From Verrucomicrobiota bacterium (GTDB lineage: Bacteria > Verrucomicrobiota > Verrucomicrobiia > Limisphaerales > UBA9464), in NCBI GenBank assembly GCA_017309115.1, contig JAFLEF010000039.1, forward strand, positions 1-64,000: a DNA stretch of 64,000 bases, given 5' to 3'. This document shows, one piece after another, positions 16,633-26,588 of this stretch (positions within the stretch are counted from its first letter, which is position 1; each line of letters opens with the position of its first letter). Both the position numbers and the translations under genes were made by a program. The notes under the pieces are model-generated. The model was not told where the DNA came from, did not search any database, and saw only the letters and a list, made by a program, of their open reading frames with translations.

Positions 16633-19065
16633 ATGAGCCTCTTACGTTTGATGTCCGCCGGGTTGATGCTGGTCCTGGGCCTGATCACACCACGGGCAGC
16701 GGAAGCCCCGTTTGAACTCAAGGAAGGTGACCGGGTGCTATTCCTGGGCGATACCTTTATGGAACGGGAGGTGGACTATGGATTGCTCGAGACCGCCCTG
16801 ACGACTGCCTATCCCGACCGCCAGATCACGTTCCGCAATCTGGGGTGGGCGGCGGACACGCCGCTGGGACGTTCCCGGGCGAGTTTCGATTGGAACAAGT
16901 CCGGCCAGGATTGGTTGAAGCGGGTCAAGGAACAGGTGTCACTGGTGAAACCCACCGTGGCGATCCTCAGCTACGGCATGACGGCGTCGCTCGAAGCTGC
17001 CGCGGCCAAGTCGGCGACGGAGTCGGCGGAGGTGGTGGCGAACTTCCAGAAACAGTTGGTGGAGTTGATGCGTGCGGTGGACGACGTCAGCGGCCAGAAA
17101 GTCCGCTTCGTTCTTCTCGGACCCGCGGTTCGGCCCACCGATGGTCCGGCGCCGACGGTGGTTCAGCCCGAGGCGCGGGAACGTCAGTTGGCTGCGGTCC
17201 AGCAGGCTTTGGAGAGCGTCGCTCGGGAGCAGGGGGCTCTGTGGCTCCCGGTGCAGGATTTCTCCCGGAATGCCGGGATGTCGGTGCCGAGCGCCGATGG
17301 CGTGGTACCAGAGCCGGCCGGGTATGTGGCCGTGGCGGGCAAGGTCGCGACGGGCCTGGGCGGAAAACCCGGTGGTCTAGTCGGAGCAACCCTGCCTCCC
17401 AAGGGGGGCGACGTGCAGTTCACCGCCGATGGACTGCAGACGTTGAATGCGGCGATCCGCAAGAAGAACGAGCTGTTCTTCCATCGCTGGCGGCCGGCGA
17501 ACTGGACGTATCTGTTCGGCTTCCGGAAGCACGAGCAGGGGCAGAATGCCGTGGAGATTCCGAAGTTTGATCCGCTGATTGCGGAATGGGATGCGCGGAT
17601 TGCCAAGTTGCGGAATTTGCAGGCGCAAGACCCGGCCATGCTGGCCGAGGTGAAGAAGATCTTTGCGGACGAAGCCAGCCGGGAGCATCGGGATCCTAAC
17701 TTCAAGGAACAGCCGGTGCCCACCTTCGAGACGGCACCCGGCTTTGAAGTGTCGTTGTGGGCGGAGAATCCCATGCTCTACAAGCCGATCCAGATGAACT
17801 GGGATCCGCAGGGACGCCTGTGGGTGGCGAGCTCCCGGTTGTATCCGCAAATCAAGCCGGGTCAGGACGCCGAGGATGCCGTGATCGTGTTGGAGGACAC
17901 CAATGGTGACGGTCAGGCGGACAAGCACACGGTGTTTGCGGAGGGCTTGGTCATTCCGACGGGCGTGGTTCCGGATGGCAAAGGCGGCTGTTACGTGGCG
18001 GCCAGCCATCAGTTGCTGCACTTCGCGGACACCGATGGCGATGGTAAGGGCGACGTGCGGACGATTGTGATGTCGAGTTTTGGCACTGAGGACACCCATC
18101 ACAACCTGCACACGCTGCGCTGGGGGTTTGACGGGCATCTCTATCTGAACCAATCCATCTACACTCACACGCACATTGAGACGCCGTTTGGGGTGCGCCG
18201 GCTGAACAGCGCGGGGATTTGGCGGTACAATCCGGACAATGGAGATCTGTCGATCTTTACCAAGGGCGGCTGCAATCCGTGGGGTCACCACTGGGATCAG
18301 TACGGCAATTCGTTCTTCACGGATGGTGCGGGGTTCAAGGGCGTCTATCACGCGATGGAAGGAGCGACCTACTTCACCTATGCCGACATGCGGCGCGAGG
18401 CGGAGAGCATCAGCCCGGGCAACTATCCGAAGTTCGCCAGCCTCGAAATTGTGCACAGCCCGATGTTTCCGGCCGATTGGCAAGGGAACCTGATTACTTG
18501 CGACTTCCGGGCGCATCGGGTGGTTCGCTTTGCCCTGACCGATGTGGGTTCGACGTTTCAAACCAAGGAAATGCCCGACCTTTTGCGTTCCACGAACGTG
18601 ACCTTCCGACCGATCGACCTGCGCTTTGGACCGGATGGCGCGCTCTACATTGCCGACTGGTCGAATCCGATCATTCAGCATGGTGAAGTCGATTTTCGGG
18701 ATCCGCGCCGCGATCACGAGCACGGTCGCATCTGGCGCGTCGCCTACCGTCCGGCGGCTGGCGCGCCCAAAGTGGCGCGTCAGGATCTGACGCGGCTCCC
18801 CACGCCTGCCTTGCTGGATCTCACGCTTTCCAAGAATGGCTGGGAACAGGAACAGGCCCGGGTAGTGTTGCGTCAACGGGGCGGGGCGTCGGTCCTGCCT
18901 GAGGTGAAGCCTTGGCTGGTCAAGCAAACGGATCCCCGGGCCCGGCTGGAGGCGGTCTGGCTGGGCGAAGCTTTTGGGCAACCCAACGGGGATTGGGTGG
19001 CGGAATTGGTGGCCGCTCCGGATGAACGGTTGCGTACCGCGGCGGCTCGGCAGTTGAGTCGGTGA
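16633..19065 (+). CDS. SGNH-like plus PVC-type dehydrogenase fusion protein
   Basis: An 810-aa exported protein. The ATG at 16633 gives a clean signal peptide (MSLLRLMSAGLMLVLGL...AAEA). Residues about 25-240 resemble an SGNH/GDSL hydrolase-like domain (VLFLGDTF in the block I position, with Thr in place of the Ser nucleophile). From about 365 on there is a PVC-type dehydrogenase beta-propeller (VLEDTNGDGQADKH loops), then short HEAT-like helices. Unlike its upstream neighbour it has no CxxCH motif, so it cannot bind heme c by itself. The two genes are likely co-expressed; the function is inferred only from domains. Confidence 0.8.
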   Translation: MSLLRLMSAGLMLVLGLITPRAAEAPFELKEGDRVLFLGDTFMEREVDYGLLETALTTAYPDRQITFRNLGWAADTPLGRSRASFDWNKSGQDWLKRVKEQVSLVKPTVAILSYGMTASLEAAAAKSATESAEVVANFQKQLVELMRAVDDVSGQKVRFVLLGPAVRPTDGPAPTVVQPEARERQLAAVQQALESVAREQGALWLPVQDFSRNAGMSVPSADGVVPEPAGYVAVAGKVATGLGGKPGGLVGATLPPKGGDVQFTADGLQTLNAAIRKKNELFFHRWRPANWTYLFGFRKHEQGQNAVEIPKFDPLIAEWDARIAKLRNLQAQDPAMLAEVKKIFADEASREHRDPNFKEQPVPTFETAPGFEVSLWAENPMLYKPIQMNWDPQGRLWVASSRLYPQIKPGQDAEDAVIVLEDTNGDGQADKHTVFAEGLVIPTGVVPDGKGGCYVAASHQLLHFADTDGDGKGDVRTIVMSSFGTEDTHHNLHTLRWGFDGHLYLNQSIYTHTHIETPFGVRRLNSAGIWRYNPDNGDLSIFTKGGCNPWGHHWDQYGNSFFTDGAGFKGVYHAMEGATYFTYADMRREAESISPGNYPKFASLEIVHSPMFPADWQGNLITCDFRAHRVVRFALTDVGSTFQTKEMPDLLRSTNVTFRPIDLRFGPDGALYIADWSNPIIQHGEVDFRDPRRDHEHGRIWRVAYRPAAGAPKVARQDLTRLPTPALLDLTLSKNGWEQEQARVVLRQRGGASVLPEVKPWLVKQTDPRARLEAVWLGEAFGQPNGDWVAELVAAPDERLRTAAARQLSR

Positions 19066-19103
19066 CGCAAACGGGCAGGCGGCCGGACGGGCGGCGGCAG
19101 GCG

Positions 19104-19655
19104 CTACGGATTGAGTTCGTGGAACAGCCAGGCCCGCGCGTACGCCCACCAGCGTTTGGCGGTGGCTTCAGAAATGCCCAGGAGCTCGGCCGACTCTTCA
19201 ATGGTCAGTCCAATGAAGTAGCGGAGTTTGACCAATTCAGCCTGACGGGGTTCAAGCTGGGCAAAGCGGTCCAGAGCGTCACTCAAGGCCAGCATTTGGT
19301 CCTCGGATTCCGGAGCAACCAAGTGGAGTTCGTCCAGTTCCACCCGTTCCGGATCAGACCCGCGCCGCAGGGTCTGCTTGCGGCGAGCGTGGGCAATTAG
19401 GATTCGCCGCATGGCTTCCGCTGCGGCGCCGAAGAAGTGCGCCCGATTGCTCCATGTCTGATGGGGCGAATCCACCAGGCTCATCCAGGCCTCGTGAACC
19501 AAAGCAGTTGGCTGAAGCGTGTGGTTCGCGGACTCCCGCGCCATCTTCGAAGCGGCCAGACGGCGGAGTTCGTCGTACACCAGCGGAAGCAGACGTTCGG
19601 TAGCCAAGGGTTCTCCCTGGTCGAGGGCGTCCAGGATCCGGGTGACTTCGCTCAT
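19104..19655 (-). CDS. ECF-type RNA polymerase sigma factor
   Basis: A 183-aa sigma-70-like factor. Region 2 includes [11 protein letters not shown] and [17 protein letters not shown], a signature of the acidobacterial/PVC ECF subfamily, and region 4 contains [20 protein letters not shown], the helix-turn-helix. Its ATG overlaps the TGA of the kinase gene (ATGA), so it is translationally coupled and is the last gene of the kinase/chaperone cluster. Predicted role: redirecting RNA polymerase to a regulon in response to the kinase branch. The start at 19655 is set by the coupling. Confidence 0.92.
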   Translation of the reverse strand: MSEVTRILDALDQGEPLATERLLPLVYDELRRLAASKMARESANHTLQPTALVHEAWMSLVDSPHQTWSNRAHFFGAAAEAMRRILIAHARRKQTLRRGSDPERVELDELHLVAPESEDQMLALSDALDRFAQLEPRQAELVKLRYFIGLTIEESAELLGISEATAKRWWAYARAWLFHELNP

Positions 19656-22600
19656 GGGGTTGTGGCGCTCCAAGACCTCCAAAACTCGGCGGCAGTCTGT
19701 TCGGGACCGACCCCAGCTTTCCAGCGAAAGCTGATTCGATCGAGCCGCGGAAGTGTTCGTAGCCGGCCGATGTCTGCCGCGCCCTCGGGCAGCATGAGTT
19801 CCTCTAGAAGGATGAGGCTGGACACTGGAGCCACGCTGGTCAGATGGGCGCAGCCGTCGACATACAGTGTCCGCAGGGGAAGGGTCATTATGGCCGCGAG
19901 TTCGGTAACGGGAGAGCCGGTGAGATAGAGCCGTTGCACGGACAGTCTGCGCAACGGGCTGAGATCGGCAACCTGGGTGGTGCCGATGTCGAGCAACTCG
20001 AGTTTGGAGCAGGATTCCAGGGGAGTGAGATCAATCAGGGCCGTTCGCGAGACTCGCAGTTCCCGCACCGAGGCGCCGAGTGGTGAATTGCGGAAGGCCT
20101 CCAAGTGGGTGAGGCGGGTACCCCGGGCGTCGAGTATCTCGATGTTGGAATCTCGCAATGGCGATAGATCGGCCACAGAGGATTCGTCCAGGCTCAACAC
20201 TCGCAGGGGAAGACCCCGAAGCAGGGCGGTGTTGGTGAAGGCCGGATCGTGAATCTCCAAATGCCAGCCGCCGCTGCGGGCAGCGCCCGCGCTGAATTGA
20301 ATGCCCTGAGACTGGAGGGTCTGGAACAACTCCGTCTGCGACGCCTGAAATTGCCAGAACTCTTCGGCCGATTCGGCGGCGCGGGCGGTAACGGGATGCC
20401 AAAGGAAGGAAATGCGATTCAAGCGAGGCAGCGAGCGAAGGACGGTTACGTTCGTGGCGCTGCGGGGGAGCAGAACTTCCTCCAGATTGGTCACAGACGC
20501 GAGCGGAGACACATCCGTTACCGCTGTTCCCGAGAAGAACAGAGTGCGCAGGGGAAGATGGCGGAGGGGGGATACATCGGAGACCGGAGTGCCCGCGATG
20601 AACAGTTGTTCCAAAGGCAGATTGACCAACGGACTCAGGTTCGTGACCGGGGTATCGGTCAGGTCGAGACGTTCGAGTGGCAGATGGCGGACTGGAGTGA
20701 GATCCGACACCTGAGTTTGTGGCAGGCTTAAGTGAACAATCGGAGCATTGGTCGGAAGGAAGGAAAGATCGCGAATCGGCTGACCGTTGAGACTGAGCGA
20801 ATACGTGCCCTTCGGGAATTTGACCAATGTAAATCCGTACAAGCCCTGGGCTCGGAGCGGTGCCGCGATGCGTTCTTCGATCTCTCGATCGCGCCAGAAG
20901 GCTTCGCTGGGCTGGGCCGTTTGCACGAGCATGCCACTCATGATCTCGACTCCGATCTGTCGTAGTTTGGGATGCGTGCGGAGTCGATTGATCGCGGCCT
21001 GTTCGGACTCCGGGAGCGAGCGAAAGGACACCGGCAGCAGGAGAATCTCCAGATCGGTCAGATCCGATAGAACGGCGTAGTTTTTGGCTTCGTCGCAGCC
21101 ATTGAGCAGGAGTTTGCGAAGGGGCATTCCCCGTAGCAGCGAAAGATCCGAGAACCGAGTTCCCTGCAGGCTTAGCGTTTGCAGGGGTCTTCCGGAAAGG
21201 GCGGAGAAATCTCGAGCAGGAATCTGGGTCAGGTCCAGGGAGCGCAACGGTAGCGAGCCAATGACCGATAAATCTGACACCTGGGTTCCGCGTAGATTGA
21301 GTTCTTCCAAGGGCATTCCCCGGAGCGGATCAAGGTCGGTGATTCCCGAACACTGATCGAGGCGCAGTCTCACGAGCGGCAGACCTTGCAGGGCCTTCAA
21401 TTCCGATACGGGCGTCCCTTGAAGAAAGAGCGTATGAAGGTTGGTGAGGGACCGCAGGGGTGAAAGATCCCGAACTTGGGTCTGGCCCAGATGAAGAACT
21501 TGGAGCGGGGACTGCCGCAGCGGTCCGAGGTCGCGAACTTCTGTGCAATCGGTCAGCCGCAGTTCACCCAGGGGCATTCCCGTGAGTGAAGAGAGTGAGG
21601 TCACCCGGGCCCCGGAAAGATCGAGGGCAAGCCGGCCGGAGGGAGTTTGGGTGAGACGCTCGGCGAGCGGACGTTCGGGGCCGGTTGGCAAATCCCGTAG
21701 ACGGGTCAGCCAGTAGTCGCGCAACAGGGCATCCTCCTGACCTAACAGACGCGACACCGGCATGAGTTCGGCGGTGGACCGCTGATCCTGATCCAGAGCC
21801 CGGCGGAGCCGGAGCAGGCTGTCCCGGGAGAGGGCGCCATTGGTCCCGGTGGGTGCGGAGAGCAGCTCGGAGCACAACTGCAGTTGCTGCTGAGCCCGGG
21901 AATTTCCGGGATCCTTCTGGAGCAGTTTTTCAAACTGAGCCTGGGCTTCGCTGAGCTTGAGTTGCGCGAGAAGCAGATCGCCTTTGGCCAGCGGGTATCG
22001 AGTTTCATCGGGACGCAGTCGGGCGGCGTAGTCGAGCTTCTCCACGGCCTCGTCAAAACGCTCCTGCTCAGTGAGAACCCGGGCTTGTTCGGCGAAGGCA
22101 GGTGCTGTGGCTCGCAGTTCATTCAAGGCGCGGCGGGCACGTGCGGCCTGCCATAGGCTGACCGTCAATCCGATGACTACGGCGAGAGCCACGGCTGATC
22201 CTGCGGCGACGCCCCAGCGATGTCGGCGGACCCATTTCTGGAGTTTGTAGCCGGCACTGGGTGGGCGTGCTGCAACAGGTTCGCTGCCCAGATGACGCTG
22301 AATGTCCAGGGCCAGCCCGTTGGCGGTCTCGTACCGGCGGTTGCGGTCCTTTTCGAGACACTTCATGACAATCCAGTCGAGGTCCCCGCGAATTCGTCCG
22401 GTGAGGTCCTCGAACGTGGCTTGGCGACGCCGGCTCATTTCCGTGGCCGTCTGCAGGTCCAGCGTTTCGAGTCGGGTGGACGGCCGGGGCGGTTCCACCT
22501 CACGCAGAATCCGGCGCAGTTCATCCAGGCCCGATCGCAGCAGTTCTTGTCCGTCGAAAGGCGGACGGCCCGTCAATAGTTCATACAACAAGACCCCCAG

Positions 22601-23431
22601 GGAGTAGATGTCGGACCGGGTGTCGACATCGACGCTGCTCAAGGCGGCCTGTTCTGGACTGGTGTAAGCGGGAGTTCCGATGAAGGCGTGGAACTGGGTG
22701 AACAGCGTCTTGTCGGTGAGTCTCTGGGCGGTGGCCTTGGCGATGCCAAAATCGATGACTTTGGGAACTGGTATGCCGTCGTTGATCGTGACGAGGATGT
22801 TCGAGGGTTTAAGGTCCCGGTGAATGATGCCTTTTTGATGGGCGTGTTGAACCGCCTGACAGACGGGAACAAAGAGCCGCAGCCGTTCGGTGGTCGTCAG
22901 CCGCGCTTGATCGCAGTAATCGGTGATCCGAATGCCGCGGACCAATTCCATGACGAAGTAGGGACGGCCTTGCGGGGTGGTGCCGCCGTCCAGAATTCGG
23001 GCGATGTTCGGATGGTCCATCATCGCCAGCGCCTGACGTTCGGCCTCGAAGCGGGCGACGACGCTCCGGGAGTCCATGCCCGGCTTGATGATTTTCAGGG
23101 CCACGCGGCGTCGGACCGGTTCTTCCTGTTCCGCCATATAGACCACCCCGCAGCCGCCTTCGCCAATCACTTCGAGTAGCTTGTAGCGACCGATTCGTTC
23201 ACCGGGCGTGCCAGTCAAATCACCGAGGGGAAGAGCATCCAGACCCGGGGTGGTGGGGCCGTCTTCGAGGAAGCGTCCGGCGCGTTCCGTGGCGCGCAGC
23301 AGGTTTTCGACGCGGGCTCGCAGAGCCGGATGGCCTAGGCAGGCCTGATCGAGGAAGGCGACCCGTAGTTGAGGGTCCTCGAGGGCCAGGGCTTCCGCGA
23401 AGATCGACTGTTCGGATGGATCCGGCTTCAT
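19652..23431 (-). CDS. Transmembrane Ser/Thr protein kinase with leucine-rich repeats
   Basis: A 1259-aa Hanks-type kinase. The catalytic domain (about 83-380) has the P-loop GEGGCGVV at 90-97, Lys113 in [14 protein letters not shown] at 204-211, DFG at 227-229 and a TSPE activation segment, so it looks active. One transmembrane helix lies at about 407-427. A TPR-like segment (about 450-510) and some twenty irregular leucine-rich repeats follow (about 600-1250; repeating VSDLSPLRxLPLxxLxLxGT). The kinase should be cytoplasmic and the repeats extracytoplasmic, likely as sensor or ligand-binding surface. It lies 85 bp downstream of the Hsp70 gene and overlaps the ECF sigma factor by 4 bp. Confidence 0.92.
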   Translation of the reverse strand: MKPDPSEQSIFAEALALEDPQLRVAFLDQACLGHPALRARVENLLRATERAGRFLEDGPTTPGLDALPLGDLTGTPGERIGRYKLLEVIGEGGCGVVYMAEQEEPVRRRVALKIIKPGMDSRSVVARFEAERQALAMMDHPNIARILDGGTTPQGRPYFVMELVRGIRITDYCDQARLTTTERLRLFVPVCQAVQHAHQKGIIHRDLKPSNILVTINDGIPVPKVIDFGIAKATAQRLTDKTLFTQFHAFIGTPAYTSPEQAALSSVDVDTRSDIYSLGVLLYELLTGRPPFDGQELLRSGLDELRRILREVEPPRPSTRLETLDLQTATEMSRRRQATFEDLTGRIRGDLDWIVMKCLEKDRNRRYETANGLALDIQRHLGSEPVAARPPSAGYKLQKWVRRHRWGVAAGSAVALAVVIGLTVSLWQAARARRALNELRATAPAFAEQARVLTEQERFDEAVEKLDYAARLRPDETRYPLAKGDLLLAQLKLSEAQAQFEKLLQKDPGNSRAQQQLQLCSELLSAPTGTNGALSRDSLLRLRRALDQDQRSTAELMPVSRLLGQEDALLRDYWLTRLRDLPTGPERPLAERLTQTPSGRLALDLSGARVTSLSSLTGMPLGELRLTDCTEVRDLGPLRQSPLQVLHLGQTQVRDLSPLRSLTNLHTLFLQGTPVSELKALQGLPLVRLRLDQCSGITDLDPLRGMPLEELNLRGTQVSDLSVIGSLPLRSLDLTQIPARDFSALSGRPLQTLSLQGTRFSDLSLLRGMPLRKLLLNGCDEAKNYAVLSDLTDLEILLLPVSFRSLPESEQAAINRLRTHPKLRQIGVEIMSGMLVQTAQPSEAFWRDREIEERIAAPLRAQGLYGFTLVKFPKGTYSLSLNGQPIRDLSFLPTNAPIVHLSLPQTQVSDLTPVRHLPLERLDLTDTPVTNLSPLVNLPLEQLFIAGTPVSDVSPLRHLPLRTLFFSGTAVTDVSPLASVTNLEEVLLPRSATNVTVLRSLPRLNRISFLWHPVTARAAESAEEFWQFQASQTELFQTLQSQGIQFSAGAARSGGWHLEIHDPAFTNTALLRGLPLRVLSLDESSVADLSPLRDSNIEILDARGTRLTHLEAFRNSPLGASVRELRVSRTALIDLTPLESCSKLELLDIGTTQVADLSPLRRLSVQRLYLTGSPVTELAAIMTLPLRTLYVDGCAHLTSVAPVSSLILLEELMLPEGAADIGRLRTLPRLDRISFRWKAGVGPEQTAAEFWRSWSATTP

Positions 23432-23516
23432 GGTGGGAGGCAGGGCCTCACCCCGACATGAGCAATTGGAAACGAAAAGGGCTCATCCGGCGATCGGATT
23501 TGTGAGGTTGCGAAGT

Positions 23517-25994
23517 TTAGATCAGGCCGGACTGATACCCGCGTTGGCCCAATCCGCCTCCGGGTCGCCGGTGGAGTCTGAACAGGGCTTGGACAATGCT
23601 TTTCAGGCTTTCGATGCGGCGTTCGGCGACTGCCAGTTGGCCATGTTCCACCAGGCGTTCCGCTTGGGTCACATCCGTCATGCTGTCTTTTTGAGCGGCC
23701 AAGTTATTGAACAGTTGGACCCAAAATTCCGGATCCGAGGAAGCGACCCGGAAATACAGAGAACCCGTACTTTCGATCAGCTTCCGCAGCCGATCAGGGC
23801 AATGGGCGCGAATGGCGTCATCGATCTCGTTGGAAAGTTCCTGGGCGGCATCCTGATCCTGCCGTGAGCCACGGTTCTCCGCGATTGCTTGGGTGGACCT
23901 GAGGGTGTCCCTGGCCTGGGCGGTGAGCGCCGGCCATTCGAGGCTGCCGATGATCTCGTCGAGCAGGAGTTTGAGTTCCAACAGACGCCGCTCGCATTTG
24001 GTGGCGGCGTCGGGATCACCCGGCGCCGCCGCCAGCAGTTGGCGGACTTCCGGAACCAGTGGCGATTGCTCAAATCGCTCCTGAACCTGGCCCTCCAAGC
24101 CGGGATACCTCGCTGTCTGGTTGGACTTGAGCGATTCAAACCGGTCCAATTCGATTTTGAAATCGTTCGCCAGAAGGTTCGGATCCACTTGGTGTCGGCT
24201 CAGGTCCAGACTGACGTCGAACTGTTCGTCCAGCAGGGGCGAGTAGGCCGTGATACGAATGAGTCGATTTGCGTCGATTGAAAGAGAGACCTCGATGGAA
24301 CTGTCCGAAGGCAGATCCCGACTGAGTTTGGATGCGTGAATCAATAGTTCCCCCACCCGGCGGTTCCGGTCGGCGAGGTCGTTCTCGCCCTCCACCAGGG
24401 GAATTCGAAGCAGTTCTCCCCCTTGGCCCTTTCGCAAGGCCACCAGCGACTTGAAGGTTCGTGTGGATCGCTGCGGCAGGCCGCATCCCTTGGGGAAAAA
24501 GCGATCATACCGGTTATCGGCCAGCGCGAGTCCCAGTGAGTGGATGAGCGGTTGTTCTTCGACGACCGATCCAATCGTGTAGTGAAACTCTTCGGGCAGG
24601 ATCGGCTGACGCTGTCCTTGGGGGTCGAGGAGTTCGATTGAGAACGTGTTTCGTTGACCACGAACGGCATGGACCGAAACCAGGAAGACGCCGTCGGGAC
24701 GCAGGCTGATGCGGCCGCTCCGCCATTGGGTCTGGTGGTTGGCGATCTCCACCGTGAATCCGGTGAAGTCGCTCACGGCTTCGGAACTGACCCGGGCGCC
24801 GACGCTGGGCTGATCTTCGATGCCCATGGGTGGGCAGGAGATCTCCAGGCGGAAGTCTTGAGCTGTGCGGTTGAAGGCCGGCCGCACAAGGGTGCGTTTC
24901 TGGGTGCCCGCGAAGACCGCCGCACCTTTGGCCACCGCAGTGAGCGGGTCCACCGTCAGATCCAGCGGTATTCCCAGTTCATGCGTGAGCTGCTCGCGGA
25001 AGTACGGCGCGAGCGTAGGTCCGCCGACCAGGATGACTCGGTCGATGTCGCTGGGCTCCAGTTCCTTTTCTTTCAAGACTCGCCGGCAGATCTCCACCGA
25101 GCGGCGGATGATGGGTTCGGCGACGCGGACCACGTGTTCGCGTTTCAACTCCGCCTCGAATTCGATGGTATGGCCCATGTCGTCCTCGAATCGACAGGTC
25201 TCCAGAAGAGTTCGCTCACTTCGGGAGAGATCGATTTTAGCGGTTTCGGCGGCCCGCTTGAGTTTGGCAAAGACTTGGCGCCACTTCGGATTCCCCCGCT
25301 TGAAATCATCGAGTAGATTCTGTTCGAGGAGTTGGGGAACGATCAACTCCTCCACGACTGCCCAGTCGATATCCGCCCCGCCTAGATGGTTGTCTCCTCC
25401 GTGATTTACGACCTGGATGATACCGGAATCGGATTTGATGACAGCCGCGTCGAAGGTGCCACCGCCGAAATCGTAAACCATCCAATACGACCTCTCTTCC
25501 TCTGCCTGAAATCCGTAGGCCAGTGCGGCCGCTACTGGCTCCTGGAGCAGGGGACTCTCCAGGAATCCGGCCAGTTCGGCTGCTCGCCGGGTTGCAGCGC
25601 ACTGATGCAGTTCGAAGGCAGCGGGAACCGTGATGACCGCGGCGTCAATCCATTCATTGAGACGTTGCTGGACATCCCCCCGCAAGGATTTGAGCACCTC
25701 GGACGACAAATCCTCAGGAGTTCGCACCTGTCCGCAGGACTTAAACTCGTAACGATGTTCGGTACCCATCCTCCGCTTGAACTCGGAATAGGCATCCTCA
25801 GGCGAGTAGATGAGTTTGTTTCGTGCCCGGTGGCCAACCTGGACGGTTCCCGAACGATCCAGGCTGACCGCTGAGGGCGTGATATCGCTGTCGGAGTTGT
25901 TTTTGACAACTTCGGCCGAAACCCCTTTGAGGATGGCGATGGCACTATTGGTGGTTCCGAGGTCGATTCCGAAATCGATGGTTGTGCGGTTCAT
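23517..25994 (-). CDS. Hsp70 family chaperone ATPase (DnaK-like)
   Basis: An 825-aa Hsp70-type protein. The nucleotide-binding domain shows phosphate 1 DLGTTNS at 11-17, VPAAF at 123-127, EPVAAALAYG at 152-161, phosphate 2 DFGGGTFD at 175-182 and VGGPTLAPY near 318. The substrate-binding region diverges from DnaK, and a long helical C-terminal part (about 620-825) without a DnaK-type acidic tail follows. It is larger than DnaK (about 640 aa) and is not the housekeeping gene. Upstream neighbours encode a GrpE-like and a J-like protein, so the set is a dedicated chaperone machine. It lies 61 bp after the GrpE-like gene. Confidence 0.88.
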   Translation of the reverse strand: MNRTTIDFGIDLGTTNSAIAILKGVSAEVVKNNSDSDITPSAVSLDRSGTVQVGHRARNKLIYSPEDAYSEFKRRMGTEHRYEFKSCGQVRTPEDLSSEVLKSLRGDVQQRLNEWIDAAVITVPAAFELHQCAATRRAAELAGFLESPLLQEPVAAALAYGFQAEEERSYWMVYDFGGGTFDAAVIKSDSGIIQVVNHGGDNHLGGADIDWAVVEELIVPQLLEQNLLDDFKRGNPKWRQVFAKLKRAAETAKIDLSRSERTLLETCRFEDDMGHTIEFEAELKREHVVRVAEPIIRRSVEICRRVLKEKELEPSDIDRVILVGGPTLAPYFREQLTHELGIPLDLTVDPLTAVAKGAAVFAGTQKRTLVRPAFNRTAQDFRLEISCPPMGIEDQPSVGARVSSEAVSDFTGFTVEIANHQTQWRSGRISLRPDGVFLVSVHAVRGQRNTFSIELLDPQGQRQPILPEEFHYTIGSVVEEQPLIHSLGLALADNRYDRFFPKGCGLPQRSTRTFKSLVALRKGQGGELLRIPLVEGENDLADRNRRVGELLIHASKLSRDLPSDSSIEVSLSIDANRLIRITAYSPLLDEQFDVSLDLSRHQVDPNLLANDFKIELDRFESLKSNQTARYPGLEGQVQERFEQSPLVPEVRQLLAAAPGDPDAATKCERRLLELKLLLDEIIGSLEWPALTAQARDTLRSTQAIAENRGSRQDQDAAQELSNEIDDAIRAHCPDRLRKLIESTGSLYFRVASSDPEFWVQLFNNLAAQKDSMTDVTQAERLVEHGQLAVAERRIESLKSIVQALFRLHRRPGGGLGQRGYQSGLI

Positions 25995-26055
25995 TAGGAA
26001 AGGAGGACGTTGCAGGGAGAGTGTCAGGGAAGGGATCAGGCAATGGATGGGGCGG

Positions 26056-26562
26056 TTACTTTTCAGGTACAGCGATGACGACCTCCCCAGGCTGAAGGAG
26101 GCGATGGTCCCAATAGATGGTTGGTTTGACGGTCTCGAGGACGTATTCCCGGGTCGCGCCCGGGATGGGTTGACTGGTGATCACAGTCAAAGGAAGACCG
26201 AAATCGAATGGCTCGCCGACGGGATCGTGGAGGCGCAGGCCAAGGTCCTGGAACGTGTCCTGAAGAATTTCCACATGTCGGAACAAACGTTGCAGGTCGG
26301 CAGTCGGCTGACTCGTCCTGTAACCCTGCAATCGGGCGCGGAGTTTCCAGGTCTGCGTGGCGATAACGGCCAAGCTAGTACGGAGGGTCTTGGAATTCTG
26401 GGCGTCGAGCTCCCGTCTCGTTTTGGCGAGTTCTTGGAGGAGTTCGCGTTGCACCTGAAGCAGACTCAGAATGGCCTCATCTTTCTTGGAGTGGCTCCAT
26501 GAGTTCAGGGTTTCGGGGGTGATGGGGACTGTCGGATCGGGGGAGGGCTGGGAACTGTTCAT
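26056..26562 (-). CDS. GrpE-like nucleotide exchange factor (divergent)
   Basis: A 168-aa protein; the ATG at 26560-26562 is chosen because upstream residues overlap the preceding gene. It has a Ser/Pro-rich N-terminus, a charged helix (about 25-85) that could form the GrpE coiled-coil dimer stem, and a C-terminal region ending DHRLLQPGEVVIAVPE. That region resembles the GrpE beta-domain pattern (GEPFDF..., then RxLxPAxVxV). Sequence similarity is weak; the position, directly upstream of an Hsp70 gene and after a J-like gene, is the main support. Predicted role: ADP release from the neighbouring Hsp70. Confidence 0.6.
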   Translation of the reverse strand: MNSSQPSPDPTVPITPETLNSWSHSKKDEAILSLLQVQRELLQELAKTRRELDAQNSKTLRTSLAVIATQTWKLRARLQGYRTSQPTADLQRLFRHVEILQDTFQDLGLRLHDPVGEPFDFGLPLTVITSQPIPGATREYVLETVKPTIYWDHRLLQPGEVVIAVPEK

Positions 26563-26588
26563 GGCGGGGAAGGTGTATACCGCTACGG

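Noticed and set aside
17377-19149. A 590-codon minus-strand open frame opposite the second PVC dehydrogenase
   Set aside because: Arg/Pro/His-rich shadow frame; the plus strand encodes a clear signal peptide and dehydrogenase motifs.
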